The notes beneath the pieces were generated by a model. The model saw only the letters and a program-made list of their open reading frames with translations. It did no database searches and was not told the origin of the DNA. 64,000 nt of DNA from Blastocladiella emersonii ATCC 22665 (Eukaryota > Blastocladiomycota > Blastocladiomycetes > Blastocladiales > Blastocladiaceae): the NCBI GenBank assembly GCA_025594325.1, contig JANHCV010000006.1:558001-622000 (forward strand), given 5' to 3'. Positions 22,928-32,662 of the stretch are shown one piece after another (position 1 is the stretch's first letter; each line of letters starts with the position of its first letter). A program made the position numbers and the translations under genes.

Positions 22928-24316
22928 GTCTAGAGTCGCTCCATTTGCTCGATTTGCTCCTCTCGCCTAAGTTTTGTTCAGCCGTTTCTCTCCCTCCCTC
23001 CCGCGCGGGCATCGTGCGCCGAGACGGTCGCCCTGCTGTCTAGTGTAATATAGCTCCCAATCTTCATCGGTAAACCTCCTGTCTCTTCGAATGAGTTGGT
23101 GTGAGTGGGTCCGTCAGTGGACGCGCGCGAAGAGTTGGACATGTTTGATCATGGCCATAGCCATGGTCATGACCACCACGCTTGGCCTGCTCGGCCGGCC
23201 TGACGTTGCGCAATATACGCCAGCGAGGCGCAGCAAGACCCTTTCATTCAACACACGAGCGGTAAACCAGCGTACGACGTCCATGTAGGAATGCGGTATC
23301 TTCCGACTCAGCTTCAACATCGTGATCGCGAGCTCAGCCGTTGAACACCTGGCGGCCGCTGTCGCGAGGACTGAGCTCCTGCTCAGCGTGGCCGCCGCGG
23401 TGGGCACCGGTCATCACCGTACGCCGCATCACGGTATTGGCCGCCGACCTGCTGCGACACGGACGGCTTGGACTTCTCACCCACGCGGCGGGCGACATCC
23501 TTGACGAACTAGGCCGAGTTGCACATCGCGCGCTCGGGCTCCTGCACAAACTGGCGCACCAATATCGCGGGCCGCCACCAACGTTTGAGCACCGATGAGA
23601 ACTACGACGAGTTGGCGCCAAGTTTGAGGACATTCGGGGACGTCAGGTACTCAACAGATGCGCGTCGGCTGCGGCACCGACCCCAGCTCACGCGCGCGTA
23701 CCGCGGCAGCGAGGCCCAGCTTGACAAGGTGCCGACACGACGGGATGTCCAGAGCAATGTAGGCTTTGGGCTTGGGACCGGCGACGTGCCGTATGACCGC
23801 GAGCACGTCGACAGCGAGTTGTTTGGGTCGAGCGCCAAGCAGCGCGCGACAAGCCGACCCCAGCCGCTGCCGCGAACTGGACGGTCGGCGAGACTGTGTG
23901 GGGTCGGCGGCGGGGGATAAAGCACCTGAGGACCTTGAGACGCGCGTCGAGGATAAAGTATGTCACGATCCCGCGCGAGTTGATCGAGACGATGAGCGGG
24001 CTGTGCGAGGACGGTGAAGCTGAGATATTGGTAAAAGTGTGGCGGCGGCGGTGACGCGGCAGTGGCAAGGTTGCGCTTGCGCACCGGAAACTGTGGCGCG
24101 GACCGGATTGCGGCGGTACGGCTCAGCGACACGAGGTACGCTGGCTGGGAAGCAGGCGCCGGCAGGTCGAGCCGTTGCTCGGACGTCGCGGCCAAAAGCT
24201 CAGCAAGCCTCCGAACGGCGTACTGCGCAAACTCGCACGGGCCGGGCTTGTCCTTGAGCAGCGTTGTTGGCACGCAAATCGAAGTTCGCGATGAGGAGCG
24301 GCAACAGGGTGCATCG

Positions 24317-24344
24317 CTCTGTCTCTGTCTCTGTCTCTGTCTCT
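24317..24344. repeat. Simple repeat (CTCTGT)n
   Basis: About four and a half direct copies of a 6-bp unit. Confidence 0.9.
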
Positions 24345-25664
24345 AGCAACGGCACGCGGCGAGGCGGTGTGGAGAAGATAACGGTACGAGATCTCGAAGT
24401 GGGCGGCATTCCACTACCAGCGCTGATGCAGCTTGCGGACGACGAGGGAAGCAGGCCGATTCCGAGAGCAGCGGTGTGCGAAGCTCGAGGCGAAGAATGA
24501 GGTGAATTTAACGTAACGGCGGCGATGACAAAGCAGGCGCTTTGCCTTGCGCACCCACAGAGCCGCGACAGTCTCGGCGGGAAAGCGCAACGCTGTTGTT
24601 GTTTGATGCCCTTGGGTGGCGCTCGTGAAAGAGGAAGAAGGCCAGCGTCGAGCCGTCATCAGTTGGTAGGAAGGAAGCTGGTAATCAGGCCGTATGGCAG
24701 ATTGAAAGTCTTGCACTCGCTCAATACACGGTGCGAGCATAGGACCATGCGAGTGAGTACGCCGTTGTCGTGCGCTCATCCGCAAGGGGGCAACGGCGTC
24801 GTCCCCGCGTGTGTGTGACGTACAACTGCTCCTCGTCGCCCTGGTGTTCAGAGCAGCCCACGTGTTGGACCTGAAGCCGCCGTAGAGCTGCGACGAAGCC
24901 GCCGGAGCTCGCCAAACCCAGCCTAGTTGAGCAGCGATGTAGGGCTATAGAGAGATCAATGTCAGAGCGGTCCGTGGTAGTTTACGTTGCAGGTAGTCAG
25001 TTGCAGTGGATACATGGCAAGCTGCGGTGGGGCGAGCGAGAGGAGGCGCGTGCAAAAGTCGCGCGTCGCGTTTCAGATCAGCGCGCACGGGCGCGTCACG
25101 TTATTTCGCGTCGCGTCGCGTCTCGCACCGCGTCTCTCACGCGCCGCAGACGCCGGTCATTTGGCTGCTGGCGTGTCATACCCAGTCCTCTGGAGTTTAT
25201 TTACACCAACACGTTCCCGAGTTCCCAGTGTGCGCGTCAGCGGACTAAACGACTGCGAGCAGCGTGTGTGTGACTCCCACGTTATCGTGATCGCGATCAT
25301 GATCACCTTTCGTCCCCACCATCTATTCCCGGTAAAGGAGTGCCGCCAGCCGGCAACTCCTCTTCATCGTCCGTCAGCATCATGGACGGAAGCGTGCGAT
25401 GCGTTAAGAGCGCTGCGCCTGATCGAGTCGCGGTTTTTCGCGGCGCGTTTTCGTCTCCCGCGCGTTGTGTGGGTCTCCCGAAGCCGAGGTGGAACCGAGA
25501 CGACGGTCCGCCACGGTAGAACCTCAATCAATGTCGTCATATTTGAGGAAAAAGCAATCAGTTTGAAAAAGAAAAGAGAGAGAGATTTTGGGGGTGGGGC
25601 GTGAGCGGAAGTGGACATCCCGAAGAGGAGGTCCTCTAGGGGTGACTCATGGCTGATTGCTATT

Positions 25665-25790
25665 CAACCTCGAACGAGACGGATTCGAACTGAGCACCCG
25701 AAGCTCCACCGACCAGCCGCGGCCCCGAACCCGCGGAAGTCCTTTGTTGCCCACTCCACTCAGGCCCCGATTGTATAAGCAACTGACCCG
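25665..25790 (-). other. Degenerate tRNA-like segment
   Basis: Read on the minus strand it has a D-arm-like GGCCTGAGTGG, a GAGC-loop-GCTC hairpin resembling a long variable arm, and GTTCGAATCC, a B-box/T-loop match. The T stem does not pair, so a working tRNA is unlikely. It could be a tRNA pseudogene or the head of a tRNA-derived SINE. Confidence 0.2.
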
Positions 25791-26219
25791 AGCAAACTGT
25801 CCCGCCGCACTCACTACAGGCGCCACGATGGCCACGGTCAACGTCGGCCGGCAAGTCATGGTCACCGCGAATCTCACCCCAAGTAACGGATACGCCGGCA
25901 TCCTGACCATCTAGCTCCTCCGCTCCCGACGACTCGATCTCGGCACTTTGCCTAAACGAGTCTCCGCCATCAATTATGCAAAATACCCAGTCCACGAGGT
26001 GAATTGTTCGAGCAGCGACATGTCGGCTTGTCTCGCGACGCTGAGACGCTTCCATTCGTTTCACGAGGCGCGCACGTACTGTGGCGCGACGTGTTGCCGT
26101 CGAACAAACGAACGCATCACGCGCGATCACGGAAACGACTTGCCCAGCTAGTCGGTGTCAGTCCAGTGCGCGTTATGCACCAAGTTCACAGCGGACAACA
26201 TTTTTTGTTGCTGAGAGCA

Positions 26220-26224
26220 GTACG
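26220..26224. repeat. Target-site duplication of the integrated virus, left copy (GTACG)
   Basis: GTACG immediately outside the left inverted repeat; the same five bases follow the right repeat at 49571-49575. Confidence 0.8.
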
Positions 26225-26366
26225 TGAGGTATCCTTATAAGGATACCTCAGGATAGGATTAAATGGCTATAGAGGTAGATGTGGTTAGGTCTATCCCTGG
26301 GGACGCCCGTCAGAAACATCCCCAGGGATGCGCGCGCGCCCGCAGCCACGAAGTGGCGGAGGGTCC

Positions 26367-26437
26367 TCACGTGATAAGTCGACGCGTCTCCAAGTGTCTC
26401 GCGGCCCACGTGACGGTCATCTGATCCGCGACGCGTC
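26367..26437 (+). promoter_or_regulatory. Two composite E-box-like/MCB-like elements inside the left TIR
   Basis: TCACGTGAT-6 nt-ACGCGTC at 26367-26388 and TCATCTGAT-5 nt-ACGCGTC at 26417-26437. They match in motif order, and nearly in spacing, the elements upstream of the host F-box-like genes. Mirror copies lie in the right TIR at 49407-49428 and 49358-49378. Confidence 0.45.
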
Positions 26438-26576
26438 TCGAAATGACTTTGCGATTATTCGATGAATTGAAATCCACGACGGGCATGGGCGATATTGGCA
26501 AACGTCTATGAATCCGTCGGCGCGGTGAGGAAATGGTGAGTCGGTTGGTGAGAGTATAGGTGAGGTCGGTGAGAGT

Positions 26577-26723
26577 GTGTCCCTGTGTCCCAGTGTCCCA
26601 GCGATTTTCACTTGTAGCTCGTATTTTGAACTGAAAACAGCATACTAACTAAGTATGTTAGTTATATTTTTCAAATTTATAAAAAAGAATATTTAGCTGG
26701 GACACTGGGACACTGGGACACAA
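26577..26723. other. Candidate replication-origin-like module in the left TIR
   Basis: TGTCCCAG-type 10-bp iterons (26577-26601), then about 96 bp of AT-rich sequence containing ACTAACTAAGTATGTTAGTT, then inverted CTGGGACA iterons (26698-26723). Inverted iterons around an AT-rich core are typical of origins; function is inference. Confidence 0.35.
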
Positions 26724-26835
26724 GTAGGTTGATAGAGTAGACGGCCATTTGGTAGTGGGTTTCAGTCGTCATAGTCCATGCCATCTGAGAAGCGGGCGCG
26801 GCGGATTTCCAGTCACTGGGCGATCCAGCTGTGGG

Positions 26836-27143
26836 GCAGGGAGTTGTGAGTATGACGCAGTTTTTAGGGCCTCCACAAAGGAAGCTAATGGCTTACCCCG
26901 GGTGTGAGTTTGTGAGTACAGGAATCGGAACTTTTCCACCCCGCCCATAATTCGGAGACTTTTTGTCACTGACATATGTATGTTACTTTTTTCTTCCAAA
27001 TATATATCACTGAATACCTCTAAATCTCATACTCACATACTCACAAGACAAAAAACAAAGTAAAAACACTCAGGGTAACGTAAAAGTAGTGCATTTTGTG
27101 AGTACGGCCTCCACACTCACACACACTCACACACACTCACAAT
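26836..27143. repeat. Inverted GTGAGT/ACTCAC iteron region next to the polymerase gene
   Basis: About 300 bp without a gene. TGTGAGT repeats (26846 and 26900-26918) are followed by an AT-rich core (around 26,970-27,015) and by inverted ACTCACA repeats (27028-27043 and 27112-27145). The architecture is the same as the CTGGGACA module in the TIR but with a different iteron. Confidence 0.5.
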
Positions 27144-29519
27144 CTACTCACAATCATTGCCGTCGTCCTCTGCAGTATTGAGTCTGTAGCTGTAGACCAC
27201 ACCAGTCACCACTGGCCGCTTGGTCCGGGCCGTCCGATCGTACTGGGTGCAACAGTCCTTGGCATGCTTGCCCATGCAGTGCTTGCAGAGGTTCATTGTG
27301 GCCTTGCCCAGTCCGCGCGCCTCCATCAGGGAGTCATTCCACTTGGTTTTGGGGTGCAGATCAAGTGCGCGGAGGAAATCAGTGTAAAGCATCGCCTGCT
27401 CCGGATCCGCTGTCACAGTCAGCGGGCAGTCATCATCAAGCAGTGCGCTCCCAATTGGATCGTTTGCCAGTTTAGCCATGACAGCGTTATCCTTGAATAC
27501 CTGCTCCATAATGTCATCGCGGAATGTGAGCCCCTGGTTCTCCTCAAGGTGCTGCACAGTGAAGTGATACGCGTCCAGGGCAAACAGCAGAATGTTCAGC
27601 AAGTACTTGTCTCGGATCTGCGCCTGGAGGAACGTGTTCTCGCGTTCGGGCTTCTTTGTAAAGTTGATAAACATGAAACGCTTGGAAACTTCGTTGAAAA
27701 CTTCGGTAATCTTGAGAACAAAGTTGGACGTTGGCAGCATATGCGCCTCAAAGGCATCAGTGACCTCGTCCCCGCCCTTTCGCGCGCTGGAAAGTCCCTT
27801 ACCCTCGACCAGGTTCTTGGCCGTCTGGAAACCAAGTTTCTCGAAAAAGTCAGCATTTACATCTGTGAGCTCCCACGCGACCTTGTTCTTCGTATACGCG
27901 ATCGTAAACTTGGTCACAGTTTCATCACTGGCCGTGGCCTGGAAGCGGTGCATCCCATGGATGTCCTGAACAAGCTTGATGGACAGAGACTTGCCCGTGC
28001 CCGACTCGCCATAGGTAAATGGCGTGATTGCCCAGTTGTCAAAGTATCCCACTGGGAACATGGTGCGGCCAAAGTACATCATCACGTACTGAATCTTGGC
28101 AAGCTCGTTGCTACCAAACTGTAGATCAAGCACGTCCTGGTAAGGGCCCAGGCTGAGCTCAGAGTACTTGTTCAGGTAATCGAAATCGAACTCGTTGTCA
28201 ATGTACGTCCACACCACTGGGTTCCCACTGCAAACGTGGTTTACAAACCACTCGTAGTTGTCCTCGATGTCCTGTAGAGAAATTGGCCCCCATTTACGGT
28301 TCTCATGCGTGCCAGTGAACAGAACCCCATTCTTGAACGCGATCAGGCTGCGGTTTTGTTTGTACTGGGGGATGTTCTTAGAACCCTGCGCCAATCGCTG
28401 TGTTACGTGGCGGCGGTACTTGCTTGCGTCCTGGTTGTAATAGTCGACAAATACGTCATCGAGAATGTAGGACACGTACTCATCCACTGTCATGTGGCGC
28501 TCAAAATAAAACGGGTTCTTTGCTGATGGCTTGTAAATGTACTCGCTGTCCTTGACATAGCCCAGGGTCTTGAACTCGTCCACGATAAACTCTGAGATCA
28601 ACTGCGTTGGTGTCTTCTCCTCCTCCTCTTCCTCGGGCTCTGGAATGGCACAGGGCGCGACAATGGGTTTCTCGGCCCACTTGATATCAAAACCCGTCTT
28701 TTCGAGCGTGTACGCACCGAGGTCGGCCATAAACTGCTCGTTGATCTGATCTGAGGCACGGACCATCATGCCGTCGTACATGAGAACCGCGACCTTGATA
28801 TCACGCGAAGAGCAAAAGTCTTTGGCGTGAAGAAGGAGCTTGCACTCGACACACTGATAGACGAACGAGAGGAATGAGCCCTGGCGATTGGGATGCTTTG
28901 GCGACGACATGGCCCACACATCCAGGTGCATCTCTTGAAACTTGGGAACCACGACGTTGTACAAAAACGCGTGGAACGCCTTGTACTCGGCGGGAAACTC
29001 CAACGGACACTTTTTGCTGAACGAGCCAGCGAAGAAATCGGTTTTGTTCATGCCCAGTCGATCAAGTACGCTGTTTCGGTTCTCAATGTACTCGTTGAGA
29101 AGAGGGTACTCGAGTCCATGGTGACGAGCCAGTTGGTGGATGATGGTTGGCGCACAGTTGTGCATGTCGATATCTTGGAGCACGCCCTCGAACAGGAACG
29201 CACGCGTTTCGCCGCAAATCTTTTGTAGCCCAGGAGTAGTAGGCGTGGTAGTAAGTCGGCCAGAGTTTGTCGTGTCTGAGAACTTGTAGATGGTCTCGAC
29301 TTCACCGCGCTTATTCATCTTGCGACGGATTGAGTTGACGATTTTCGTTTCCTTGGCCTGTTGCTTTGGGTCGGCACACGAACACTGGATCGCCTTGCTG
29401 TGTAGAGCTTCCACGGCCTTGGGGTTCACTGGCGCCATGAGGCGGACGGCATAGAGCGGGTCAAGAATCTTTGAAAGGTCCTTGACAGTCTCGGTAATCT
29501 TTGAGGCGGCGGAAGACAT
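27144..29519 (-). CDS. TVpol-like DNA polymerase fused to superfamily 3 helicase
   Basis: 791 aa from ATG 29519; the frame is open nine codons further up, but only to a TTG. The N-terminal half carries DIDMHNCAPTII (about residue 116) and VLMYDGMMV (about residue 244), the two signature blocks of the transposon-viral family-A-like polymerase (TVpol). The C-terminal half is an SF3 helicase with Walker A GESGTGKS (about residues 504-511), the acidic WELTDVNADFF strand and a DEVT...LPTSNFV sensor region. A terminal CKHC...HAKDCC may bind zinc. TVpol-S3H fusions are the replication proteins of many PLVs and virophages; here it would replicate the element. Upstream is GGACAGTAAGAAC, a relaxed form of the viral start motif. 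Confidence 0.85.
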   Translation of the reverse strand: MSSAASKITETVKDLSKILDPLYAVRLMAPVNPKAVEALHSKAIQCSCADPKQQAKETKIVNSIRRKMNKRGEVETIYKFSDTTNSGRLTTTPTTPGLQKICGETRAFLFEGVLQDIDMHNCAPTIIHQLARHHGLEYPLLNEYIENRNSVLDRLGMNKTDFFAGSFSKKCPLEFPAEYKAFHAFLYNVVVPKFQEMHLDVWAMSSPKHPNRQGSFLSFVYQCVECKLLLHAKDFCSSRDIKVAVLMYDGMMVRASDQINEQFMADLGAYTLEKTGFDIKWAEKPIVAPCAIPEPEEEEEEKTPTQLISEFIVDEFKTLGYVKDSEYIYKPSAKNPFYFERHMTVDEYVSYILDDVFVDYYNQDASKYRRHVTQRLAQGSKNIPQYKQNRSLIAFKNGVLFTGTHENRKWGPISLQDIEDNYEWFVNHVCSGNPVVWTYIDNEFDFDYLNKYSELSLGPYQDVLDLQFGSNELAKIQYVMMYFGRTMFPVGYFDNWAITPFTYGESGTGKSLSIKLVQDIHGMHRFQATASDETVTKFTIAYTKNKVAWELTDVNADFFEKLGFQTAKNLVEGKGLSSARKGGDEVTDAFEAHMLPTSNFVLKITEVFNEVSKRFMFINFTKKPERENTFLQAQIRDKYLLNILLFALDAYHFTVQHLEENQGLTFRDDIMEQVFKDNAVMAKLANDPIGSALLDDDCPLTVTADPEQAMLYTDFLRALDLHPKTKWNDSLMEARGLGKATMNLCKHCMGKHAKDCCTQYDRTARTKRPVVTGVVYSYRLNTAEDDGNDCE

Positions 29520-29638
29520 TTTGGGGATGTTCTTACTGTCCCACAAGAGGAAAAACCGGCTGCTTTTATGCGTCTGGCGCGTTTATCGATAACTCTTCAG
29601 AAATAGCTATCGATATGTCATTTGGATCGCGGGAACGT

Positions 29639-30094
29639 CTATTCCGCGTCGTCTTCCGCCGTCTCTGGCTTCTGTTTCTTTTCGAGTTTGCGCACAGATG
29701 CCTTTGCAATTGCCTTGAGCATCACATCGAGCTTTACTTTTTCCCATTCCGCGCGAATAATTTCCGCCTCGCACTCTGGAATGGAAAACTTGGCAAGAGT
29801 TCCTGCAATGTCCACGTCCAGCTTTCGAACCTTTAACTTGCCCACGAGCTCGAGGAGTGTGTTTTCGCCCCAGGAAGTGAGCGGGCACTTGGAAAGCTTG
29901 CGATTCAAAGCGAGTTCGACGATCGCCACGCGGGCAGCGAGTGCGCGGACCTTCTCAAACGCGGCACCCGCCATCCCTGGGGATATCGTTGTGATGGCTT
30001 CGCTGTCAAGCTGCAGAACGAGTTCTGGATCGAATACAGTGTTGGGGATGTCAGTGACATGGCTCAGGAAGAATCCCATCAAGTGCGAGTCCAT
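29639..30094 (-). CDS. PLV hypothetical protein
   Basis: 151 aa from ATG 30094 (MDSHLMGFF). No family recognised. It is a mostly helical, charged protein ending in a basic then acidic tail (RKLEKKQKPETAEDDAE). It lies upstream of the polymerase-helicase on the same strand (120 bp apart) and is divergent from the recombinase-integrase pair (96 bp between starts). A CATCCCTGGGGAT palindrome falls inside the coding region at 29972. Confidence 0.6.
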   Translation of the reverse strand: MDSHLMGFFLSHVTDIPNTVFDPELVLQLDSEAITTISPGMAGAAFEKVRALAARVAIVELALNRKLSKCPLTSWGENTLLELVGKLKVRKLDVDIAGTLAKFSIPECEAEIIRAEWEKVKLDVMLKAIAKASVRKLEKKQKPETAEDDAE

Positions 30095-30189
30095 TAGCAA
30101 CAGGCGCGAAAACTTTTAGCGATAACGCCAAACGTATAAAACGCGGACATCCCCGCGTACCTTTTTTGCCTGCTCTGTAGTAAAGCACA

Positions 30190-31527
30190 ATGGCGTCGTT
30201 CGAGCTTCTGGTCAAGGACATCCTTGCGCAAGCCACCAAGGAGTTTATGAACGCCCTCGAGCCCCGCCTCCAAGCCATCGAGGACAAGCAAGCGACGATT
30301 CTCAGCCACATGGCCGAGACCCAGTCCAAGATTGAGCCTCGCCTGGCTGAGGTGGAGCGCGAGTTTGCTCACTTGGCCCACACCCTTGAAGGCGACAATC
30401 ACCTGTACCACGAGTGTATCCATGGTGTTAAAACCCGTCTCGACAACCTCGAGAAGGCCGTGCCCGTGCAGGCTACGAAGCGCTCGCATGACGTCATGGA
30501 ACGTGATTCGGATCAGCCCGCTGATCACCCAGCCACGCAGGACGTGGAGATGGCCGACGCGTCCGAGTCCTCGACCACCAACGAGGATCAGCAGCCCGCC
30601 GCTAAGAAGCTCAAGTTCGAGACGATCACAGCCAAGTCGATTGAGGAGTTCAAGAACGCGGACATCATCAAGGCCAACAAGGAAGTCGGGAAGCGCAGTG
30701 ATACTGATAAAGCGACGGCGAACCGCATTCTCACCAAGTTCATGGCTTCGGGCGTCTCGATGCACAACGTGGATGCTGTGAAGGCCGCCATGGTCAAGTG
30801 GGACGACAAAAAGGGAAAGAACAACCCGCCAGATGCGCTCCAGTCGGACACGGCCAAGTGGCTCAGCGTGTACTGCAACTGGAACGGCGACAATGAGCTT
30901 GCTGATCAGTACTCGAAGCCCGCCCAGGAACTTCGTAAGCAGAAGCGCGAGGCCCGCAACAAGGAGGAAGCCGGCACGCTGCCCACTCAGGCTGAGGTTC
31001 TGAAGGCGATCGACGAGAAGTTTGACTGGACGCTGGACAAGGAAGTCAGCCTCGCCAGCAAGGTCCACCAGCTGCAGCTTTACCTCCAGACTCTGACTAC
31101 GGTTCGCAGTGACCTCGCATTCCTCACTGTGGATAAGACGGACCACTTCCCGCACTACGACCCTGAGACGAAGCTCATTTACGGTCCCATTGTGATCAAG
31201 ACGGCCGGCCGCGGATACGACTTCAAGCACCGCGTTGCCGACGACCAGGCTAACATGCTCGCCAAGTTTATCAAGTACCGCCGCGACCAGGGCTTTGATT
31301 TCGTGTTTGCCGACAGCATTGATGACGCCGAGGCGCTGTGCAAGAAGTGGTGCCAAGACGTTGGCCGCAGTGGCAAGCTCGTTGGACTTGACGTTGGAGT
31401 CCAGAAGCTGCGCCGGATCAGCGCGTCTGAGAACACGAAGGCGTACAACGAGATCAAGGCTCGCGCCCATGCCATGGGTCATTCCGTGGGCGTTCACGTC
31501 GACACGTACATGGTCGGCAAGAACTGA
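30190..31527 (+). CDS. Candidate tyrosine recombinase of the PLV
   Basis: 445 aa. Residues 1-95 are coiled coil; 96-145 are low complexity with a basic patch (AAKKLKF). Residues 175-260 could be a core-binding domain. The C-terminal domain has tyrosine recombinase landmarks: a box I Arg in TTVRSDL (Arg306), a possible Lys in VIKTAG, box II KLRRIS (Arg408/409), MGHS (His431) and terminal DTYMVG (Tyr440). The residue three before the box II Arg is not His, so the active site is not fully canonical. Such enzymes cut and rejoin DNA and integrate several PLVs. It sits 24 bp upstream of the DDE integrase. Start motif: CTGTAGTAAAG shortly before ATG. Catalytic competence is uncertain. Confidence 0.55.
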   Translation: MASFELLVKDILAQATKEFMNALEPRLQAIEDKQATILSHMAETQSKIEPRLAEVEREFAHLAHTLEGDNHLYHECIHGVKTRLDNLEKAVPVQATKRSHDVMERDSDQPADHPATQDVEMADASESSTTNEDQQPAAKKLKFETITAKSIEEFKNADIIKANKEVGKRSDTDKATANRILTKFMASGVSMHNVDAVKAAMVKWDDKKGKNNPPDALQSDTAKWLSVYCNWNGDNELADQYSKPAQELRKQKREARNKEEAGTLPTQAEVLKAIDEKFDWTLDKEVSLASKVHQLQLYLQTLTTVRSDLAFLTVDKTDHFPHYDPETKLIYGPIVIKTAGRGYDFKHRVADDQANMLAKFIKYRRDQGFDFVFADSIDDAEALCKKWCQDVGRSGKLVGLDVGVQKLRRISASENTKAYNEIKARAHAMGHSVGVHVDTYMVGKN

Positions 31528-31551
31528 TGGATATTTCTCCTTGTTAATATA

Positions 31552-32661
31552 ATGTATCCGCACGAAGAACCACTTACGGATGCTCAATCAGAGTATTTGA
31601 GCAACCTGTACTATAAAAAGGGCCACGTTGGCGTCGGCATCAGGCGATTATTTGATATCATCACCGCGGAAAATACAGGGCAGCACATCTACCGAGCCCA
31701 ACTCGAAAAATGGCTTGGAGAGCAATCAGTGTGGCAGCAATATAAACAGCCCAAGTACAAGCACCGCGACATTCGTGTGATCTCGTCCGTTAGTCCCGGC
31801 CGCAACTTCCAGATGGACTCGATTATCATGGGCGAAGCAAAGCACTTTAACGGTTACACTGCAATTCTCGTCGCTGTCGACCTTGCCACGCGTAAAGTCT
31901 ATCTCCGACCCGTAAAGAAACGCGAGGCGGCCAACGTGCGGGCAATCTGGGACAAGGTCGTAGAGGAACACAATTTGAATCCCGCTACGATCCAGACGGA
32001 TAACGGGACAGAGTTTGCAACCATTGTGGCCGGGACCACTGTGAAGCACATTAAAGGCAAACCCGGAGTGCCCCAAGGCCAGGGAGTTGCAGAACGAATG
32101 AATCGTACAATCAAGTCAATGCTCATCCCGTGGATGTCGATTCAAGGCAACAACGACTGGCCGAAACACCTCAAGGTAATCGAGGACGTAATCAACAAGT
32201 CCAAGAGTCGTGGGACGGGTAAAGCGCCGAACGCCTACGACAACATCCCCAGGGATGTCGCCAAGACAGAGCTCAAAGCCATCCGTGCCGCTCGGGGCAA
32301 ACCAGAGGGTGATCCACTGAGCGCGTTGCTGAAAGTCGGCCAGCTCGTTCGCGTGCGCATTCCGTACAAGACCCAGTTAGGGTCCAAGGGAAAGCCGCTA
32401 TGGTCGAGTACATTGCATCAAGTCACCAAAGTCCGCAAGGGTTCGGGGGTGAGTAATCCGAGCTATAAAGTCGCCGGTCGCGTCGGGTTTTACTCTCGAA
32501 CTGATCTCCAGCCCGTTTCAGTATCACGTGAGCCGCCGGGACGCGTTGCGCCACAGCGACCAGCACCACAGACGCGCACTAAGCAGCCAATCGAGCCACG
32601 CAAGCCGCCGGAACGTGATCGACGCGAACCCGGTCGATTCAGGGATACGGTGCGCCACTGA
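31552..32661 (+). CDS. Retroviral-type (rve) DDE integrase of the PLV
   Basis: 369 aa. The catalytic triad is visible: QMDSI (Asp89), QTDNGTEF (Asp150) and AERMN (Glu181), with about 30 residues between the second Asp and Glu. An HHCC-like zinc module is not evident at the N-terminus. The C-terminus has a small beta-rich domain (GFYSRTDLQPVSV) and a Pro/Arg-rich tail. Integrases of this type insert Polintons and related elements by strand transfer, producing 5-6 bp duplications; the 5-bp GTACG repeat fits. It follows the candidate recombinase by 24 bp and ends 1 bp short of the fibre gene, which is convergent. Confidence 0.88.
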   Translation: MYPHEEPLTDAQSEYLSNLYYKKGHVGVGIRRLFDIITAENTGQHIYRAQLEKWLGEQSVWQQYKQPKYKHRDIRVISSVSPGRNFQMDSIIMGEAKHFNGYTAILVAVDLATRKVYLRPVKKREAANVRAIWDKVVEEHNLNPATIQTDNGTEFATIVAGTTVKHIKGKPGVPQGQGVAERMNRTIKSMLIPWMSIQGNNDWPKHLKVIEDVINKSKSRGTGKAPNAYDNIPRDVAKTELKAIRAARGKPEGDPLSALLKVGQLVRVRIPYKTQLGSKGKPLWSSTLHQVTKVRKGSGVSNPSYKVAGRVGFYSRTDLQPVSVSREPPGRVAPQRPAPQTRTKQPIEPRKPPERDRREPGRFRDTVRH

Positions 32662-32662
32662 A

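Larger units (their letters stand above)
22928..26219. other. Gene-poor region flanking the integrated virus
   Basis: About 3.3 kb without a convincing gene. On the minus strand between about 23,600 and 24,800 short protein-like patches (for example SPLIVSINSRGIVTYFILDAR near 23,950-24,020) are broken by stops and frame changes, suggesting a decayed gene or element. A CTCTGT microsatellite and a tRNA-like segment are listed separately. A degraded version of the composite element (TCACGTTATTTCGCG...) occurs near 25,096. Confidence 0.4.
26225..26835. repeat. Left terminal inverted repeat of the PLV (611 bp)
   Basis: Matches the reverse complement of 48959-49570 with essentially one indel. The outermost 26 bp (26225-26250) form a perfect palindrome centred on TTATAA. 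Inside are two CATCCCC/GGGGATG palindromes, two E-box/ACGCGTC composite elements, and an AT-rich core flanked by CTGGGACA iterons. Confidence 0.92.

Noticed and set aside
24317-24344. CRISPR-like or regulatory array
   Set aside because: It is a plain hexanucleotide microsatellite.
25665-25790. A functional tRNA gene
   Set aside because: The B-box-like GTTCGAATCC is present but the T stem does not pair and no clean anticodon arm forms; kept only as a low-confidence tRNA-like relic.
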